Part shown: positions 23,288 to 31,889 of the stretch, in pieces
How positions within the stretch are numbered: the stretch's first letter is position 1
Layout of the letters: each line of letters opens with the position of its first letter
Program-made: the position numbers and the translations under genes
The notes under the pieces: generated by a model
Told to the model about the DNA's origin: nothing
The model's database searches: none
The model's input: the letters and a program-made list of their open reading frames with translations, nothing else
From: Actinomycetes bacterium
GTDB taxonomy: Bacteria > Actinomycetota > Acidimicrobiia > Acidimicrobiales > RAAP-2
Direction of reading: 5' to 3'
Assembly (NCBI GenBank): GCA_021793515.1
Contig: JAJYSP010000010.1
Coordinates: 17,754 to 81,753, forward strand
Length of the DNA stretch: 64,000 bases

Positions 23288-24163
23288 TCAGGAGACGTCC
23301 GTGAGCCGTGCGGAGAGATCCCAGAGTTGACGAGCGACGTCGGCGTCACGTGCTCGCTTGGCCGGGCGGCCGAGTGCGGGATACCCACGCAAGTGTGGCC
23401 AGCGGTCGGGGCCGACGTAGGAGCCTCCGGGCACGTCCATCGTCGCACCGTAGAGCGTAGGGAGGGCACCCATGCGATCACTCTGGGCAACGAACTGGTT
23501 CGCGATGGTCATGACGGTGGCGAGCGCCGCACTGCCCGTGTGCCGTTGGAGATTGGTCGCCGCGTAGCCGGGGTGGACGGCAATCGCCTTCACTGGCGAA
23601 CCGCTTTCTCGTAGGCGGCGTTGGAGTTCGGTGACGAAGAGGAGATTGGCCAACTTCGATTGCGCGTACGCACCCCAGCGCTTGTACGGGCGATGCTCCC
23701 AGTTGAGGTCGTCGAGATCGATCCGGCCCTGCCGGTGCGCCTCGGAGGAGACGACGACAATTCGCTCTCGAATGCGGGGGAGTAACAGGTTCACCAAGGC
23801 GAAGTGGCCGAGGTGGTTCGTTCCGACCTGCATCTCGAACCCGTCGGTCGTTCGCCGCAGGGGAATCGCCATCACGCCGGCGTTCGCGATGAAGATGTCG
23901 ATGGACTCGGTCGTGCGCTCGGCGAAGTTCCGAACCGACTCCAGGTTCGCGAGGTCGAGTTCGCGAACGCGCACGTCGCCATTCATCGCTGACGCGGCCG
24001 CCTCACCCTTTCCGATGTCGCGCACCGCCAGGGTCAGTGACGCCCCGACCTCGGCGAGCGCCTCGGCGGCCCGTCGGCCGATCCCGCTGTTGGCTCCGGT
24101 GACGACGACGTGTCGACCCCGAAGGTCGGGAAGATCCGTCTCGCTCCACTGGTTCGCTGGCAC
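23288..24163 (-). CDS. Short-chain dehydrogenase/reductase (retinol-dehydrogenase-like)
   Basis: A 291-residue classical SDR. The NAD(P)-binding motif is TGANSGIG (about residues 22-29), NAGVMAI follows near 95, the catalytic Ser is in VVSSEAH and the Tyr-Lys pair in YAQSKLAN. HPGYAATNLQ after strand six is typical of the retinol dehydrogenase / oxidoreductase subgroup seen in actinobacteria. The substrate is unknown. The GTG start at 24161-24163 lies seven bases from a TAGATT box (24171-24176, minus strand). It lies just outside the mobile element and is probably core. Confidence 0.88.
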   Translation of the reverse strand: MPANQWSETDLPDLRGRHVVVTGANSGIGRRAAEALAEVGASLTLAVRDIGKGEAAASAMNGDVRVRELDLANLESVRNFAERTTESIDIFIANAGVMAIPLRRTTDGFEMQVGTNHLGHFALVNLLLPRIRERIVVVSSEAHRQGRIDLDDLNWEHRPYKRWGAYAQSKLANLLFVTELQRRLRESGSPVKAIAVHPGYAATNLQRHTGSAALATVMTIANQFVAQSDRMGALPTLYGATMDVPGGSYVGPDRWPHLRGYPALGRPAKRARDADVARQLWDLSARLTDVS

Positions 24164-24283
24164 GAGTCAAAATCTAGGGGTTGCGCGTCGAGCGCGGATC
24201 GCCATCGCGCTCGACGCTTGGACGTCGTGTCGTCCCAGCGGCTGGTCTGTTCAACGTGAGACGAGTCGTCATCGGATACCGGT

Positions 24284-25048
24284 TCACCGGTGGAATCGCA
24301 GGAGGGCCAAACTGAGTGCGATCGCGACGCCCGACCAGCAGAGGATTTTCAACCCGTGCTCGAGCGGCCGGAGGAGCGAATCACGCGTGATCGGCGAGGA
24401 CGTGCCGTCGTGGCGTACGAGCACGCCTTCAACCGAACGGACCCGTCGTCGCAGGTCGCGAGCGGGCGTTGAGAGGATCTGCTGGATCTTCGTGATGAGC
24501 GCGCCGAAGACCGCCGCGACGAAGGCGGCAATCGTGAGCGCGTCGTGCTGGGCGAAGTACGCCGTGAGTATCGGGAACCCCCCCCACGCGAGGATCAGCA
24601 CCAGGGGCGTGTGCAGGCGCCCGCCGAAGAGCTCCAAGTTGTACCCGAGGGCGAGGACCACCCCGACGACGATGAAGACCCCGAGGTACGGGCTCACGAC
24701 GAACATGCCGACGACCCCCAACGTCACAGCCCCGCCCAGGCCGACAAGGGCCGCAGCGACCAGCTGCGTGGTGGGGATCGTCGTGCCGAGTGGTCGGCCG
24801 TGGACCTCGTCGAGGGCGTGCGCGCCGACGCCGACGGCGAGAAAGAAGGCGCCGAGTGTCGCCACTAGCTTCACCGCGTTCACCGGCCCGCTCAGGCAGG
24901 CGCCGATTGTGACGAGTGAGAGGTGCAGCGCCGTATAGGGCGGGTGCAGGACCGTCCACCACTGGCGTACACGGGTGCTGTGGAGGAAACCTGGCTGGGC
25001 GTAGAAGGCGGGACCGTCCTCGGGTGGGGTCGATGCGGGCTCGCTCAC
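24284..25048 (-). CDS. UbiA-like integral membrane protein
   Basis: A 254-residue protein with about seven hydrophobic segments. After RQWWTVLHPPYTALHLSLV comes an acidic motif AHALDEVHGRPLGTTIP in the position of the first Asp-rich motif of UbiA prenyltransferases, and LGYNLELFGGRLHT later. The usual second Asp-rich motif is not evident. It is best called UbiA-like, not a proven prenyltransferase. The start is GTG 25046-25048, which overlaps the stop of the upstream methyltransferase by four bases (GTGA), so the two are co-translated and probably share a lipid or quinone pathway. Confidence 0.6.
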   Translation of the reverse strand: MSEPASTPPEDGPAFYAQPGFLHSTRVRQWWTVLHPPYTALHLSLVTIGACLSGPVNAVKLVATLGAFFLAVGVGAHALDEVHGRPLGTTIPTTQLVAAALVGLGGAVTLGVVGMFVVSPYLGVFIVVGVVLALGYNLELFGGRLHTPLVLILAWGGFPILTAYFAQHDALTIAAFVAAVFGALITKIQQILSTPARDLRRRVRSVEGVLVRHDGTSSPITRDSLLRPLEHGLKILCWSGVAIALSLALLRFHR

Positions 25049-25785
25049 GCCCCACCGACCCGGTAGCCCGACATCACGAGGCCGCCACCCAGACTCATCG
25101 AGCGACACTCGACACGCTCGATCCCCGCCGCTTCCCACGCCTTCACGGTCCAGGGGACCGAGTACGAGCGGTAGTGCCGCGAGATGCTCGGGCCGAGAAA
25201 CCGTCCGACGACCCACCACGGCCTACCGCCGGTGACGAAACCCGCGACCGGCAGTACGCCCCTCGTGTAGAGCCACCAAGCGACGTGCCAACCTCTCGCG
25301 TTCGGAACGGCGAACTCGAGGCTCGCGATGGCGCCACCGGGTTTGACGACGCGGGCGAGCTCGCGCAGTGTCGCGGCGGGGTCGCGAACGTAGCGCAGCA
25401 GGTACGTGAAGGTGAGCGCGTCGAAGGTCGCGTCGCCGAAGGGCAACTGTTCGCCGCGGCCGAGCACGAGGGCGATCCGCTCGCTGAGCCCGGCGAGCTC
25501 GACGTTGCGCTCGCCCTTGCGGATCATCGCCTCGCTCAGGTCCAGTCCGATGACGTGGGCCGTCGTTGCCCGCGCGAGACGCGTGGTGACCCCGCACGGC
25601 CCGCACGCGACGTCCAAGACCAGCGCTGGGTTGGACGCGACGACTGGTTCGACCATGGCCGACCGCCACCGTCGGTCCTGACCTATCGACAGCACGGCGG
25701 CCAACGCGTCGTATCGCGCGGGTAGCCGGGCGAAGAGCGCCTGAGCGAACGTATTGGGCGCGGCGTTCGTCACGTCGCGCTTCAT
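25045..25785 (-). CDS. UbiE/MenG-like SAM-dependent methyltransferase
   Basis: A 246-residue class I methyltransferase. Motif I is LVLDVACGPCG (about 55-65), the acidic end of strand two is IGLDLSEAMI, and motif II/III is FDALTFTYLLRYVRDP then ELARVVKPGGAIASLEF, close to UbiE/COQ5 proteins that methylate quinone rings. The N-terminal LFARLPARYDALAAVLSIGQDRRWR also fits that family. A dedicated menaquinone gene elsewhere cannot be excluded, so no symbol is given. It is coupled to the UbiA-like gene. Confidence 0.82.
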   Translation of the reverse strand: MKRDVTNAAPNTFAQALFARLPARYDALAAVLSIGQDRRWRSAMVEPVVASNPALVLDVACGPCGVTTRLARATTAHVIGLDLSEAMIRKGERNVELAGLSERIALVLGRGEQLPFGDATFDALTFTYLLRYVRDPAATLRELARVVKPGGAIASLEFAVPNARGWHVAWWLYTRGVLPVAGFVTGGRPWWVVGRFLGPSISRHYRSYSVPWTVKAWEAAGIERVECRSMSLGGGLVMSGYRVGGA

Positions 25786-26119
25786 CGGCTCGCCTCATGG
25801 GCGACGCGCGGGGGATCGCTCGTCATCAGGACCGTGCTTTCGCGCGGGCATGGTGCCGACCAGTCCTCTTCTCCGGCGTCTCGGCGAAGCGGCGGCACGG
25901 TGGCGGGGCGTCGAATGATCGGACCTCCTCTCCGTCGGGCTCGGCGGCGTGGCCGCGCCATTGGAATCCTCGTGCCCGGTCTAGGGGTGCGACGAGGCCC
26001 CGTCAAGGGCGGCGCAACCGTGGCTCGGTGGCGAAGCGGTTCGCGCTCGTCCTCGCGTCCAATGACACCGAGACCGAGACCCGCGCGGTCGAGGGATGCG
26101 CGCTGTCGAGCGTCACCGC
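25786..26119. other. Intergenic stretch without a recognisable gene
   Basis: 334 GC-rich bases between the methyltransferase start and the MFS stop. Open frames here are antisense or Arg/Gly/Pro-rich shadows without ribosome sites. I see no tRNA, clear repeat or strong promoter. Confidence 0.5.
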
Positions 26120-27475
26120 TCAATGCGAGTGGCGCCAGCGCAGGTGGTGCAGGTGTCGAGTGGCGGGCGGCGGGTGCACGACGCCGGCGGCGAACACGGT
26201 CTCGTCGATCCGGCGCATGGTGGGCAGTCCCGGCAGTACCGCCAAGGTCACCGTCACCCCGATGAGCGCGAGACCCGTGCGAAGCCCCGTCAAGTGGATG
26301 AGCACGGTCATGAGCAACGACCCGAGGGCCATGCCCGCGACCTCGCCACCCTCGAGCGCTCCGAGCACGCGACCGAGTTTGTCGTTGGGCACGATGTGCT
26401 GGAGAATGGTGATGGCGTTCACGTCGACGACCGAGTTGGCCGCGCCGATGAGCCACATCGACAGCAGCGCGGCGCCGAGCGTGGGTACGACGGCGATGAT
26501 GACGAGCGGTGCTGCCCACACGATCACACCGATGGCGAAGTCCGTCGCGAGTCGAGCCCGTTCCATGAGCATGAGCGCGACGAAGCCACCGACCAGACCA
26601 CCGATGCCGAGGAGCGACTCCATATAGCCGAGCCCCGAGCTGCCGATGTGCAGCAACTTGAGGGCGATTGCCACGGTGAAGACGGCTGACGCACCGGCGA
26701 CCACGCACTGCAAGACGTAGAGCACGACGAGGGTGAGCACGTTGCGGTCGTGTCCGATCAACCGGAACCCCTGGATCGCGCGGGCGAGGAAGCTCTGGGC
26801 GCGCGACTCGGTGTCGGGTGGTTGGCTGAGTAGGGCGATGACCTCGGGTGAACGCTCGGCGTCGGTCGGGGCCCGCATCGAGAAGACGAGCAGCGCCGAC
26901 CAGACGAAGGTGGCCGCGTCGAAAGTGAAGGCGATGGCCACGTTCGCCACGGCGAGCATGAAGCCCGCCAGTGCGGGACCGGCGAAGAAGCCGACGCTCT
27001 CGATGGTGCTCGAGACCACGTTCGCGCCCGCGATCTCGTCGTGGTTGCGCGCGAGCTTGGGCAGGATCGAGGCCTGTGAGGGGCGAAAGGCGGTGCCCGC
27101 GATGCCCACGAGCACGACGAGGGCGTAGATGTACCACTTCGAGCCGTGCAGGGCGACGAGTGTGGCGGCGATCGCCACGAGCACGAGTCGCACCAGGTCC
27201 GAGGCGACCATGATGAGTCGCCGGTCGTACTGGTCGGCCAACGTCGAGGTGAAGGGCGCCACGGACGCGATGGCGATGTATCGCACGACCGCGAGCACGC
27301 CAACGGCGGTCGCGCCACCGCTGCGGTAGACGTAGACCACGGCGCTGAGCGAGAAGACGCCGTCACCGATGAGTGAGACCCCAAAGGCGAGGAAGATCCG
27401 CCGCAGGGCGGGGTTCGCGAAGACGTTCGCCATCGCCGTCTTAGACGAGCGCAACTCGTCGCGCACCTGGCTCAT
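26120..27475 (-). CDS. MFS transporter
   Basis: A 451-residue major facilitator with 12 hydrophobic segments. It has FANPALRRIFLAFGVSLIGDGVFSLSAVVYVY at helix 1, TSTLADQYDRRLIM in the helix 2-3 loop (motif A form) and a long central loop (about residues 190-225) rich in acidic residues. The subgroup resembles macrolide/enterobactin exporters. The substrate is unknown. A strong ribosome site (GGGAGGAG, four bases upstream) supports ATG 27473-27475. It is separated from the methyltransferase by a 334-base gap, so it is probably not in that operon. Confidence 0.87.
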   Translation of the reverse strand: MSQVRDELRSSKTAMANVFANPALRRIFLAFGVSLIGDGVFSLSAVVYVYRSGGATAVGVLAVVRYIAIASVAPFTSTLADQYDRRLIMVASDLVRLVLVAIAATLVALHGSKWYIYALVVLVGIAGTAFRPSQASILPKLARNHDEIAGANVVSSTIESVGFFAGPALAGFMLAVANVAIAFTFDAATFVWSALLVFSMRAPTDAERSPEVIALLSQPPDTESRAQSFLARAIQGFRLIGHDRNVLTLVVLYVLQCVVAGASAVFTVAIALKLLHIGSSGLGYMESLLGIGGLVGGFVALMLMERARLATDFAIGVIVWAAPLVIIAVVPTLGAALLSMWLIGAANSVVDVNAITILQHIVPNDKLGRVLGALEGGEVAGMALGSLLMTVLIHLTGLRTGLALIGVTVTLAVLPGLPTMRRIDETVFAAGVVHPPPATRHLHHLRWRHSH

Positions 27476-27526
27476 CGATCTCCTCCCACGTGGTCTCGTG
27501 GCGTGGTCAGCGCGTCGTACCCGCGC

Positions 27527-27556
27527 CGGGCACCGACGACCACTCGCCGGTGCCCG
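27527..27556 (-). terminator. Strong hairpin between a small gene and the MFS gene
   Basis: CGGGCACCG (27527-27535) pairs perfectly with CGGTGCCCG (27548-27556), loop 12 bases. It lies 33 bases past the stop of the 27589 gene and before the MFS start, so it may end the upstream transcript, though no T-tract follows. Confidence 0.45.
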
Positions 27557-27588
27557 ACTCGAAAGTCCTGTGCGGGTCCGACCAACGG

Positions 27589-27930
27589 TCAGACGAGGGC
27601 GCGGGCGGCGAGTGACTCGAAGTGCTCGTAGAGTCGTGGATCGCCGTATCGCTCACGGATGAATCGGGCGTGCGCGGCAACCTTGTCCCACATCCCCTCG
27701 ACCCAGAACAGGTCGCTGAGCAGATCCCAGGCGAGCACGTTGTGCTTGACGAGGGTGCCGGCGGTCTCACCGAACATGAGCACCTTGCGCACGGCCTCAC
27801 TCTCCACCGAGCCGTCGTCGGGATTGAAGTCGTCGGCATAGATCTCGGCCAGCGCCGCGCTCAGTCCGAGCTCGGTAGTCCAGCGTACGAGCTCCATGAA
27901 GATCGATGCGTCTTCGTGCGTCACTCCCAT
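27589..27930 (-). CDS. Small helical protein of unknown function
   Basis: A 113-residue acidic, predicted all-helical protein (DASIFMELVRWTTELGLSAAL, EAVRKVLMFGETAGTLVKHNVL, LLSDLFWVEGMWDKVAAHARF). It is similar in general look to short DUF4760-like proteins, but I cannot name a family with confidence. No Cys and no membrane helix. The ATG has a G-rich ribosome site (GGGGGGAAG) close upstream. It stands alone, flanked by a hairpin and a 194-base gap before the divergent CoA transferase. Confidence 0.65.
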   Translation of the reverse strand: MGVTHEDASIFMELVRWTTELGLSAALAEIYADDFNPDDGSVESEAVRKVLMFGETAGTLVKHNVLAWDLLSDLFWVEGMWDKVAAHARFIRERYGDPRLYEHFESLAARALV

Positions 27931-28124
27931 ACTTCCCCCCTTGACGGGTCATGACTCGCCACTCGTCTAGTGACTGGAATGCATGCCCCGCTGAATGCAC
28001 ACCATAGGGAGGAACGAGGCACGCTCCTCAGGTGAAAATTGAGAGGTTTCTTTGTGTTGGCTGGCTCATCGACCCGGCAATGCAGCTGAAAAGTGGGTCC
28101 GTTACGTGGCGTTAGGCTCTCCAA

Positions 28125-29651
28125 GTGACCCCAGCGGACCAGTCTCGTATCCAGAACGCAGCAATCGCACAACGGGTTATGACGCCCGAAGACGCGGCCG
28201 AGTTCATTCAACCAGGCGACAACGTCGGCATGAGCGGCTTCACGGGAGCGGGTTACCCGAAGGAGGTGCCCGGTGCGCTGGTGCGTCGCGTCGAGGACGC
28301 CGCCGCACGTGGCGAGCGCTTCGCGGTGAGTGTGTGGACCGGCGCGTCGACGGCCCCCGAACTCGACGGGGCACTCGCGGCCGTCGACGCGATCGACCTG
28401 CGCATGCCCTATCAGTCGGACCCAGTCAGTCGCGCAAAGATCAACGCCGGTCTGGTGGACTACCTGGACCTGCACCTCTCCCACGTGGCTCAGATGGTGT
28501 GGGAGGGCGCCTTCGGGCACCTCGACGTCGCCGTGGTCGAAGTGGCCGGCGTCACCGCTGAAGGCGAGCTCATCCCGTCGTCCTCGGTCGGCAACAACAA
28601 GACGTGGATCGACCAGGCCGATCGGGTCATCCTCGAGGTGAACGCCTGGCAGCCCGCCGCGTTCGAAGGGATGCACGACGTCTACTACGGCACCGCGCTG
28701 CCGCCCAATCGCAAGCCCATCCAGATCGTCTCGGCCTCGGACCGCATCGGCGTCCCCTACCTGCACTGCCCGCCCGAGAAGATCGTGGCCGTCGTCGAGA
28801 CCAACGCGCCGGACCGCAACACGGTGTTCAAGCCGGTCGACGAGAACTCCCAATTGATCGCCCAGCACCTGTTGGAGTTCCTCTCCCACGAGGTGAAGCG
28901 TGACCGCCTACCCGCGGCGTTGCTGCCACTGCAGTCCGGGGTCGGCAACATCGCCAACGCCGTGCTGCGCGGACTCGACGGGGGGCCGTTCCGTCCCCTC
29001 ACCGCATACACCGAGGTGATCCAGGACGGCATGCTGGCGCTCTTGCAGTCGGGCACCATGGAGTCGATCTCGGCGACCGCGTTCTCGCTCAGCGAGGAGG
29101 GCGCGGCCGACCTGCACGAGAACATCGCCGACTACCGCGACCGGATCATCCTGCGGCCCCAGGAGATCAGCAACCACCCCGAGGTCATCCGCCGGCTCGG
29201 TTGCCTCGCGATGAACGGCGCGATCGAGGCCGACATCTACGGCAACATCAACTCGACCCACGTCATGGGCACGAGCATCATGAACGGCATCGGCGGCTCG
29301 GGGGACTTCGCGCGCAACGCCTACATCGCGATGTTCCTCACGCCCTCGACCGCGAAGGGCGGCGCGATCTCCTCGATCGTGCCGATGGTGAGCCACGTGG
29401 ACCACACCGAGCACGACGTGCACGTGATCATCACCGAGCAGGGTGTGGCCGACCTACGTGGTCTCGCGCCACGACGTCGCGCCCAGAAGATCATCGACCA
29501 CTGCGCCCACCCCGATTACCGTCCGATGCTCCAGGACTACCTCGACCGTGCGAGCGTGGCGACCTCGGGCAAGCACACCCCGCACCTGCTCGAGGAGTCG
29601 CTGTCCTGGCACGCGCGTTTTATCCGCGAGGGCTCGATGCGTCAGGGCTGA
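28125..29651 (+). CDS. Acetyl-CoA hydrolase/CoA-transferase (succinate:acetate type)
   Basis: A 508-residue class I CoA transferase of the ACH1/Cat1/AarC family, which moves CoA between acetyl-, succinyl- or propionyl-CoA and free acids. Signatures are VGMSGFTGAGYPKEVP in the N-terminal domain, GVGNIANAVL with the CoA-binding Gly/Asn, VIQDGM with the strand before the active-site Glu region, and NGAIEADIYGNINSTHVMGT in the C-terminal domain. It gives acetate activation or overflow flexibility. GTG 28125 lies exactly six bases after TAGGCT (28113-28118), with no Shine-Dalgarno. Confidence 0.92.
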   Translation: MTPADQSRIQNAAIAQRVMTPEDAAEFIQPGDNVGMSGFTGAGYPKEVPGALVRRVEDAAARGERFAVSVWTGASTAPELDGALAAVDAIDLRMPYQSDPVSRAKINAGLVDYLDLHLSHVAQMVWEGAFGHLDVAVVEVAGVTAEGELIPSSSVGNNKTWIDQADRVILEVNAWQPAAFEGMHDVYYGTALPPNRKPIQIVSASDRIGVPYLHCPPEKIVAVVETNAPDRNTVFKPVDENSQLIAQHLLEFLSHEVKRDRLPAALLPLQSGVGNIANAVLRGLDGGPFRPLTAYTEVIQDGMLALLQSGTMESISATAFSLSEEGAADLHENIADYRDRIILRPQEISNHPEVIRRLGCLAMNGAIEADIYGNINSTHVMGTSIMNGIGGSGDFARNAYIAMFLTPSTAKGGAISSIVPMVSHVDHTEHDVHVIITEQGVADLRGLAPRRRAQKIIDHCAHPDYRPMLQDYLDRASVATSGKHTPHLLEESLSWHARFIREGSMRQG

Positions 29652-29665
29652 CGCCGCGACGTCCG

Positions 29666-29689
29666 CGAGCGCACGAACGCCGGCGCTCG
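29666..29689 (+). terminator. Hairpin after the CoA transferase gene
   Basis: CGAGCGC (29666-29672) pairs with GCGCTCG (29683-29689), ten-base loop, 14 bases past the stop. A few A residues but no T-tract follow. Confidence 0.4.
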
Positions 29690-29712
29690 TGAAAGAATCC
29701 CCAAGCAGTGGC

Positions 29713-29741
29713 TTGACAGGACCCTTCGAGGTCACTACGTT
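29713..29741 (+). promoter_or_regulatory. Consensus promoter of the LacI-led operon
   Basis: TTGACA (29713-29718), a 17-base spacer, then TACGTT (29736-29741). The last base of the -10 is the first base of the upstream operator, so a bound repressor would cover the promoter and start site. Confidence 0.75.
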
Positions 29742-29754
29742 GTAAGCGGTTACA
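29741..29754. promoter_or_regulatory. LacI-family operator, copy 1
   Basis: TGTAAGCGGTTACA, a near-perfect 14-base palindrome with the central CG typical of LacI/GalR sites. It overlaps the -10 box. Confidence 0.8.
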
Positions 29755-29758
29755 TCGC

Positions 29759-29772
29759 TGTAAGCGGTTACA
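29759..29772. promoter_or_regulatory. LacI-family operator, copy 2
   Basis: An identical TGTAAGCGGTTACA whose centre is 18 bases from copy 1. It lies in the untranslated leader 30 bases before the regulator start. Confidence 0.8.
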
Positions 29773-29802
29773 TTCGCGGTGCTAGCGCAGTCAGGGGGAG
29801 AC

Positions 29803-30912
29803 ATGGTCGAATCGCCAGCGACGATCTACGACGTCGCCGCCCGCGCCGGCGTCTCCATCGCCACGGTGAGCCGAGCGATCAACGCCCTTGACTCGGTGCG
29901 ACCCGAAACCCGTGAGCGGGTCCTCGCCGCGATGGAGGAGCTCGAGTTCGTCCCCAACTCGGTCGCGCGCGGTCTCTCGAGTGGCAAGCGCTGGATCCTC
30001 GGACTGGTCTTCATGCGCGCTGGCGTCGACAGTGGCGTGCTCGGGGTGGAGGAGGCGAGCCTGCTCTACACCGACATCGTGATTCGCGGCGCCGAGACGC
30101 GCGCCGCCCAGCACGGCTTCTCGTTGCTGTTGAGCAGCTCAGACGACAGCCACCCCTCGAACATGTCCTCGCTGCTCAACCTCACGGGCACGGTCGACGG
30201 GCTCATCCTGCTCGATCGAGTCTTGAAGGACGAGGACGTCGCGTACCTGTCCAAGAAGATCCCGATCGTGCTCTTGTCGGGACGGGGCGACTTCCCCTCG
30301 GCGGCGACGGTGCGCGTCGACAACGAACAGGCCATGCGCGACCTCGCCGCGCACCTCGTCACGGTCCACGGCGTTAAGAGCGTCGGCTTCGTGACCGGCT
30401 CCAAGGAGAGCCCCGACAGCGTGGCGCGTACCCACGCCTTCCTCGACGCCATCACTGAACTCGGCGCGACCGTGGACCCCGCCGACATCCTCGAGTCCGA
30501 CTGGACCTCGGCGGGCGGCGAGGCCGTGATGCAAGAACGCCTCACGCTGGACCGACCACTGCCCCAGGCCTTCGCGTGCGCGAACGACCAGACCGCGGTG
30601 GGTGTCATCTACGCGCTGGGCGCACGCGGGATCAAGGTGCCCGAGGACGTGGCCGTGACGGGCTTTGACGACATCTCGCTCACGCGCTACTTCAACCCGT
30701 CACTCACCACGATCCGCCAGTCCGGCAGCATCCTCGGGGAGGTCGCGGTCGACGCCCTCGTCGCCCTGCTCGACGACCCCGACGGAAAGAAGCCGACCAT
30801 CGTGCTGCCGACCGAACTGATCGTGCGCGCGAGCTGTGGCTGCGTCGAGGACGCCGAGGTCACGGGGTCCTTCGGCACCCAGGAGCGGCGCATCGCGGGG
30901 GTCGCGTCGTGA
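29803..30912 (+). CDS. LacI-family transcriptional regulator
   Basis: A 369-residue repressor. The helix-turn-helix ATIYDVAARAGVSIATVSRAIN covers residues 5-26, followed by the hinge helix VPNSVARGLSSGKRW. The periplasmic-binding-protein-like effector domain runs from about 65 to 340 (VDGLILLDRV, FACANDQTAVGV, TGFDDISLTRYFNPSLTTI). It probably binds a sugar and controls this operon through the two operators just upstream, thus repressing itself and the transporter. ATG 29803 has GGGGGAG upstream. The stop overlaps the first permease by four bases. Confidence 0.92.
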   Translation: MVESPATIYDVAARAGVSIATVSRAINALDSVRPETRERVLAAMEELEFVPNSVARGLSSGKRWILGLVFMRAGVDSGVLGVEEASLLYTDIVIRGAETRAAQHGFSLLLSSSDDSHPSNMSSLLNLTGTVDGLILLDRVLKDEDVAYLSKKIPIVLLSGRGDFPSAATVRVDNEQAMRDLAAHLVTVHGVKSVGFVTGSKESPDSVARTHAFLDAITELGATVDPADILESDWTSAGGEAVMQERLTLDRPLPQAFACANDQTAVGVIYALGARGIKVPEDVAVTGFDDISLTRYFNPSLTTIRQSGSILGEVAVDALVALLDDPDGKKPTIVLPTELIVRASCGCVEDAEVTGSFGTQERRIAGVAS

Positions 30913-31889
30913 GGATCGTCGCGCGTCGCCTCGGGCTCTACCTGCTCACGGCGTGGGTCGCCGTGACCGCCAACTTCATCCTGCCCCGGCTGATGCCCGG
31001 CAACCCCGTCCAGACGTTGATCGGCAAGATCACCAGTCAAGTCACCCCCGCCGAGATCCGCGCCATCCGCCTCTCCTTCGGCATGGGGTTCAAGCAGGGC
31101 ATCATCGCGCAGTACTTCACGTACCTCGGCCAACTCTTCCACGGCAACCTCGGCGTCTCGATCACGCTCGGTTCGCCCGTCAGCTCGATCCTGCGCGAGT
31201 CGGTGCCGTGGACCATCGGTCTGATCGGGATCTCGACGATCATCAGCTTCGCGCTCGGCACCCTGGCCGGCGCCCTGCTCGGCTGGACCCGCGGCTCGAG
31301 GTTCGACAGCATGATCCCGACCGCGACCTTCTTCCAGGCCGTCCCGTACTTCTTCCTCGGCACCGTGATGCTGCTCGTCTTCGGTAGCAACCTGCACTGG
31401 TTCCCGGTGCTCGGCGCCTACAGCCAGAGCGCCACGCCGGGCTGGAACTGGACCTTCATCGCGAGCGTGCTGCGCTACGGCGAGTTGCCCGTCATCTCCA
31501 TCGTGCTGAGCTCGGTCGCGGGCTGGATGCTCGGAATGCGCAACATGATGATCACGATGATCGGTGAGGACTTCGTGCTCATGGCCGTCGCGAAGGGTCT
31601 GCCCCGGCGCAAGGTCATCGCTCACGCCGCGCGAAACGCGGTCTTGCCGAGCATCGCGAACCTCTCGCTCGCCATCGGCCTCGTGGTCTCGGGGGCGCTC
31701 TTGGTTGAGCTCGTCTTTAACTACCCCGGCGTCGGTGACTTACTGCTCCAGGCGGTCTTGAACGAGGACTACCCGCTCATCCAGGGGATCTTCCTCGTGA
31801 TCACCCTGACGGTACTCGCGGCGAACTTGATCGCCGACGTCGTCTACCTAGTCTTGGATCCGCGCACCCGCAGTGAGGCCGCGGTATGA
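30909..31889 (+). CDS. ABC transporter permease, DppB/OppB type
   Basis: A 326-residue permease with about six membrane helices. The N-terminal LGLYLLTAWVAVTANFILPRLMPGNP is the classical OppB/DppB opening, and the EAA-like coupling loop is MAVAKGLPRRKVIAHAARNAVLPSI. With the next gene it forms the membrane channel. The family normally carries peptides, but oligosaccharide members exist; the neighbours (LacI, GH1) favour sugar. GTG 30909 overlaps the regulator stop and ATG 31886 of the next gene overlaps its own stop. Confidence 0.9.
   Translation: MRIVARRLGLYLLTAWVAVTANFILPRLMPGNPVQTLIGKITSQVTPAEIRAIRLSFGMGFKQGIIAQYFTYLGQLFHGNLGVSITLGSPVSSILRESVPWTIGLIGISTIISFALGTLAGALLGWTRGSRFDSMIPTATFFQAVPYFFLGTVMLLVFGSNLHWFPVLGAYSQSATPGWNWTFIASVLRYGELPVISIVLSSVAGWMLGMRNMMITMIGEDFVLMAVAKGLPRRKVIAHAARNAVLPSIANLSLAIGLVVSGALLVELVFNYPGVGDLLLQAVLNEDYPLIQGIFLVITLTVLAANLIADVVYLVLDPRTRSEAAV

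Noticed and set aside
23631..24938. Plus-strand 435-codon frame across the SDR and UbiA-like genes
   Set aside because: It spans two minus-strand genes with clear motifs and is low in hydrophobic residues.
25782..27137. Minus-strand open frame of 451 codons
   Set aside because: It is a different-frame shadow of the MFS gene at 26120-27475, with Arg/His-rich composition and no ribosome site.
29741..29772. Start of a CRISPR-like or satellite repeat
   Set aside because: Only two copies occur and they are palindromic operators directly at a promoter.
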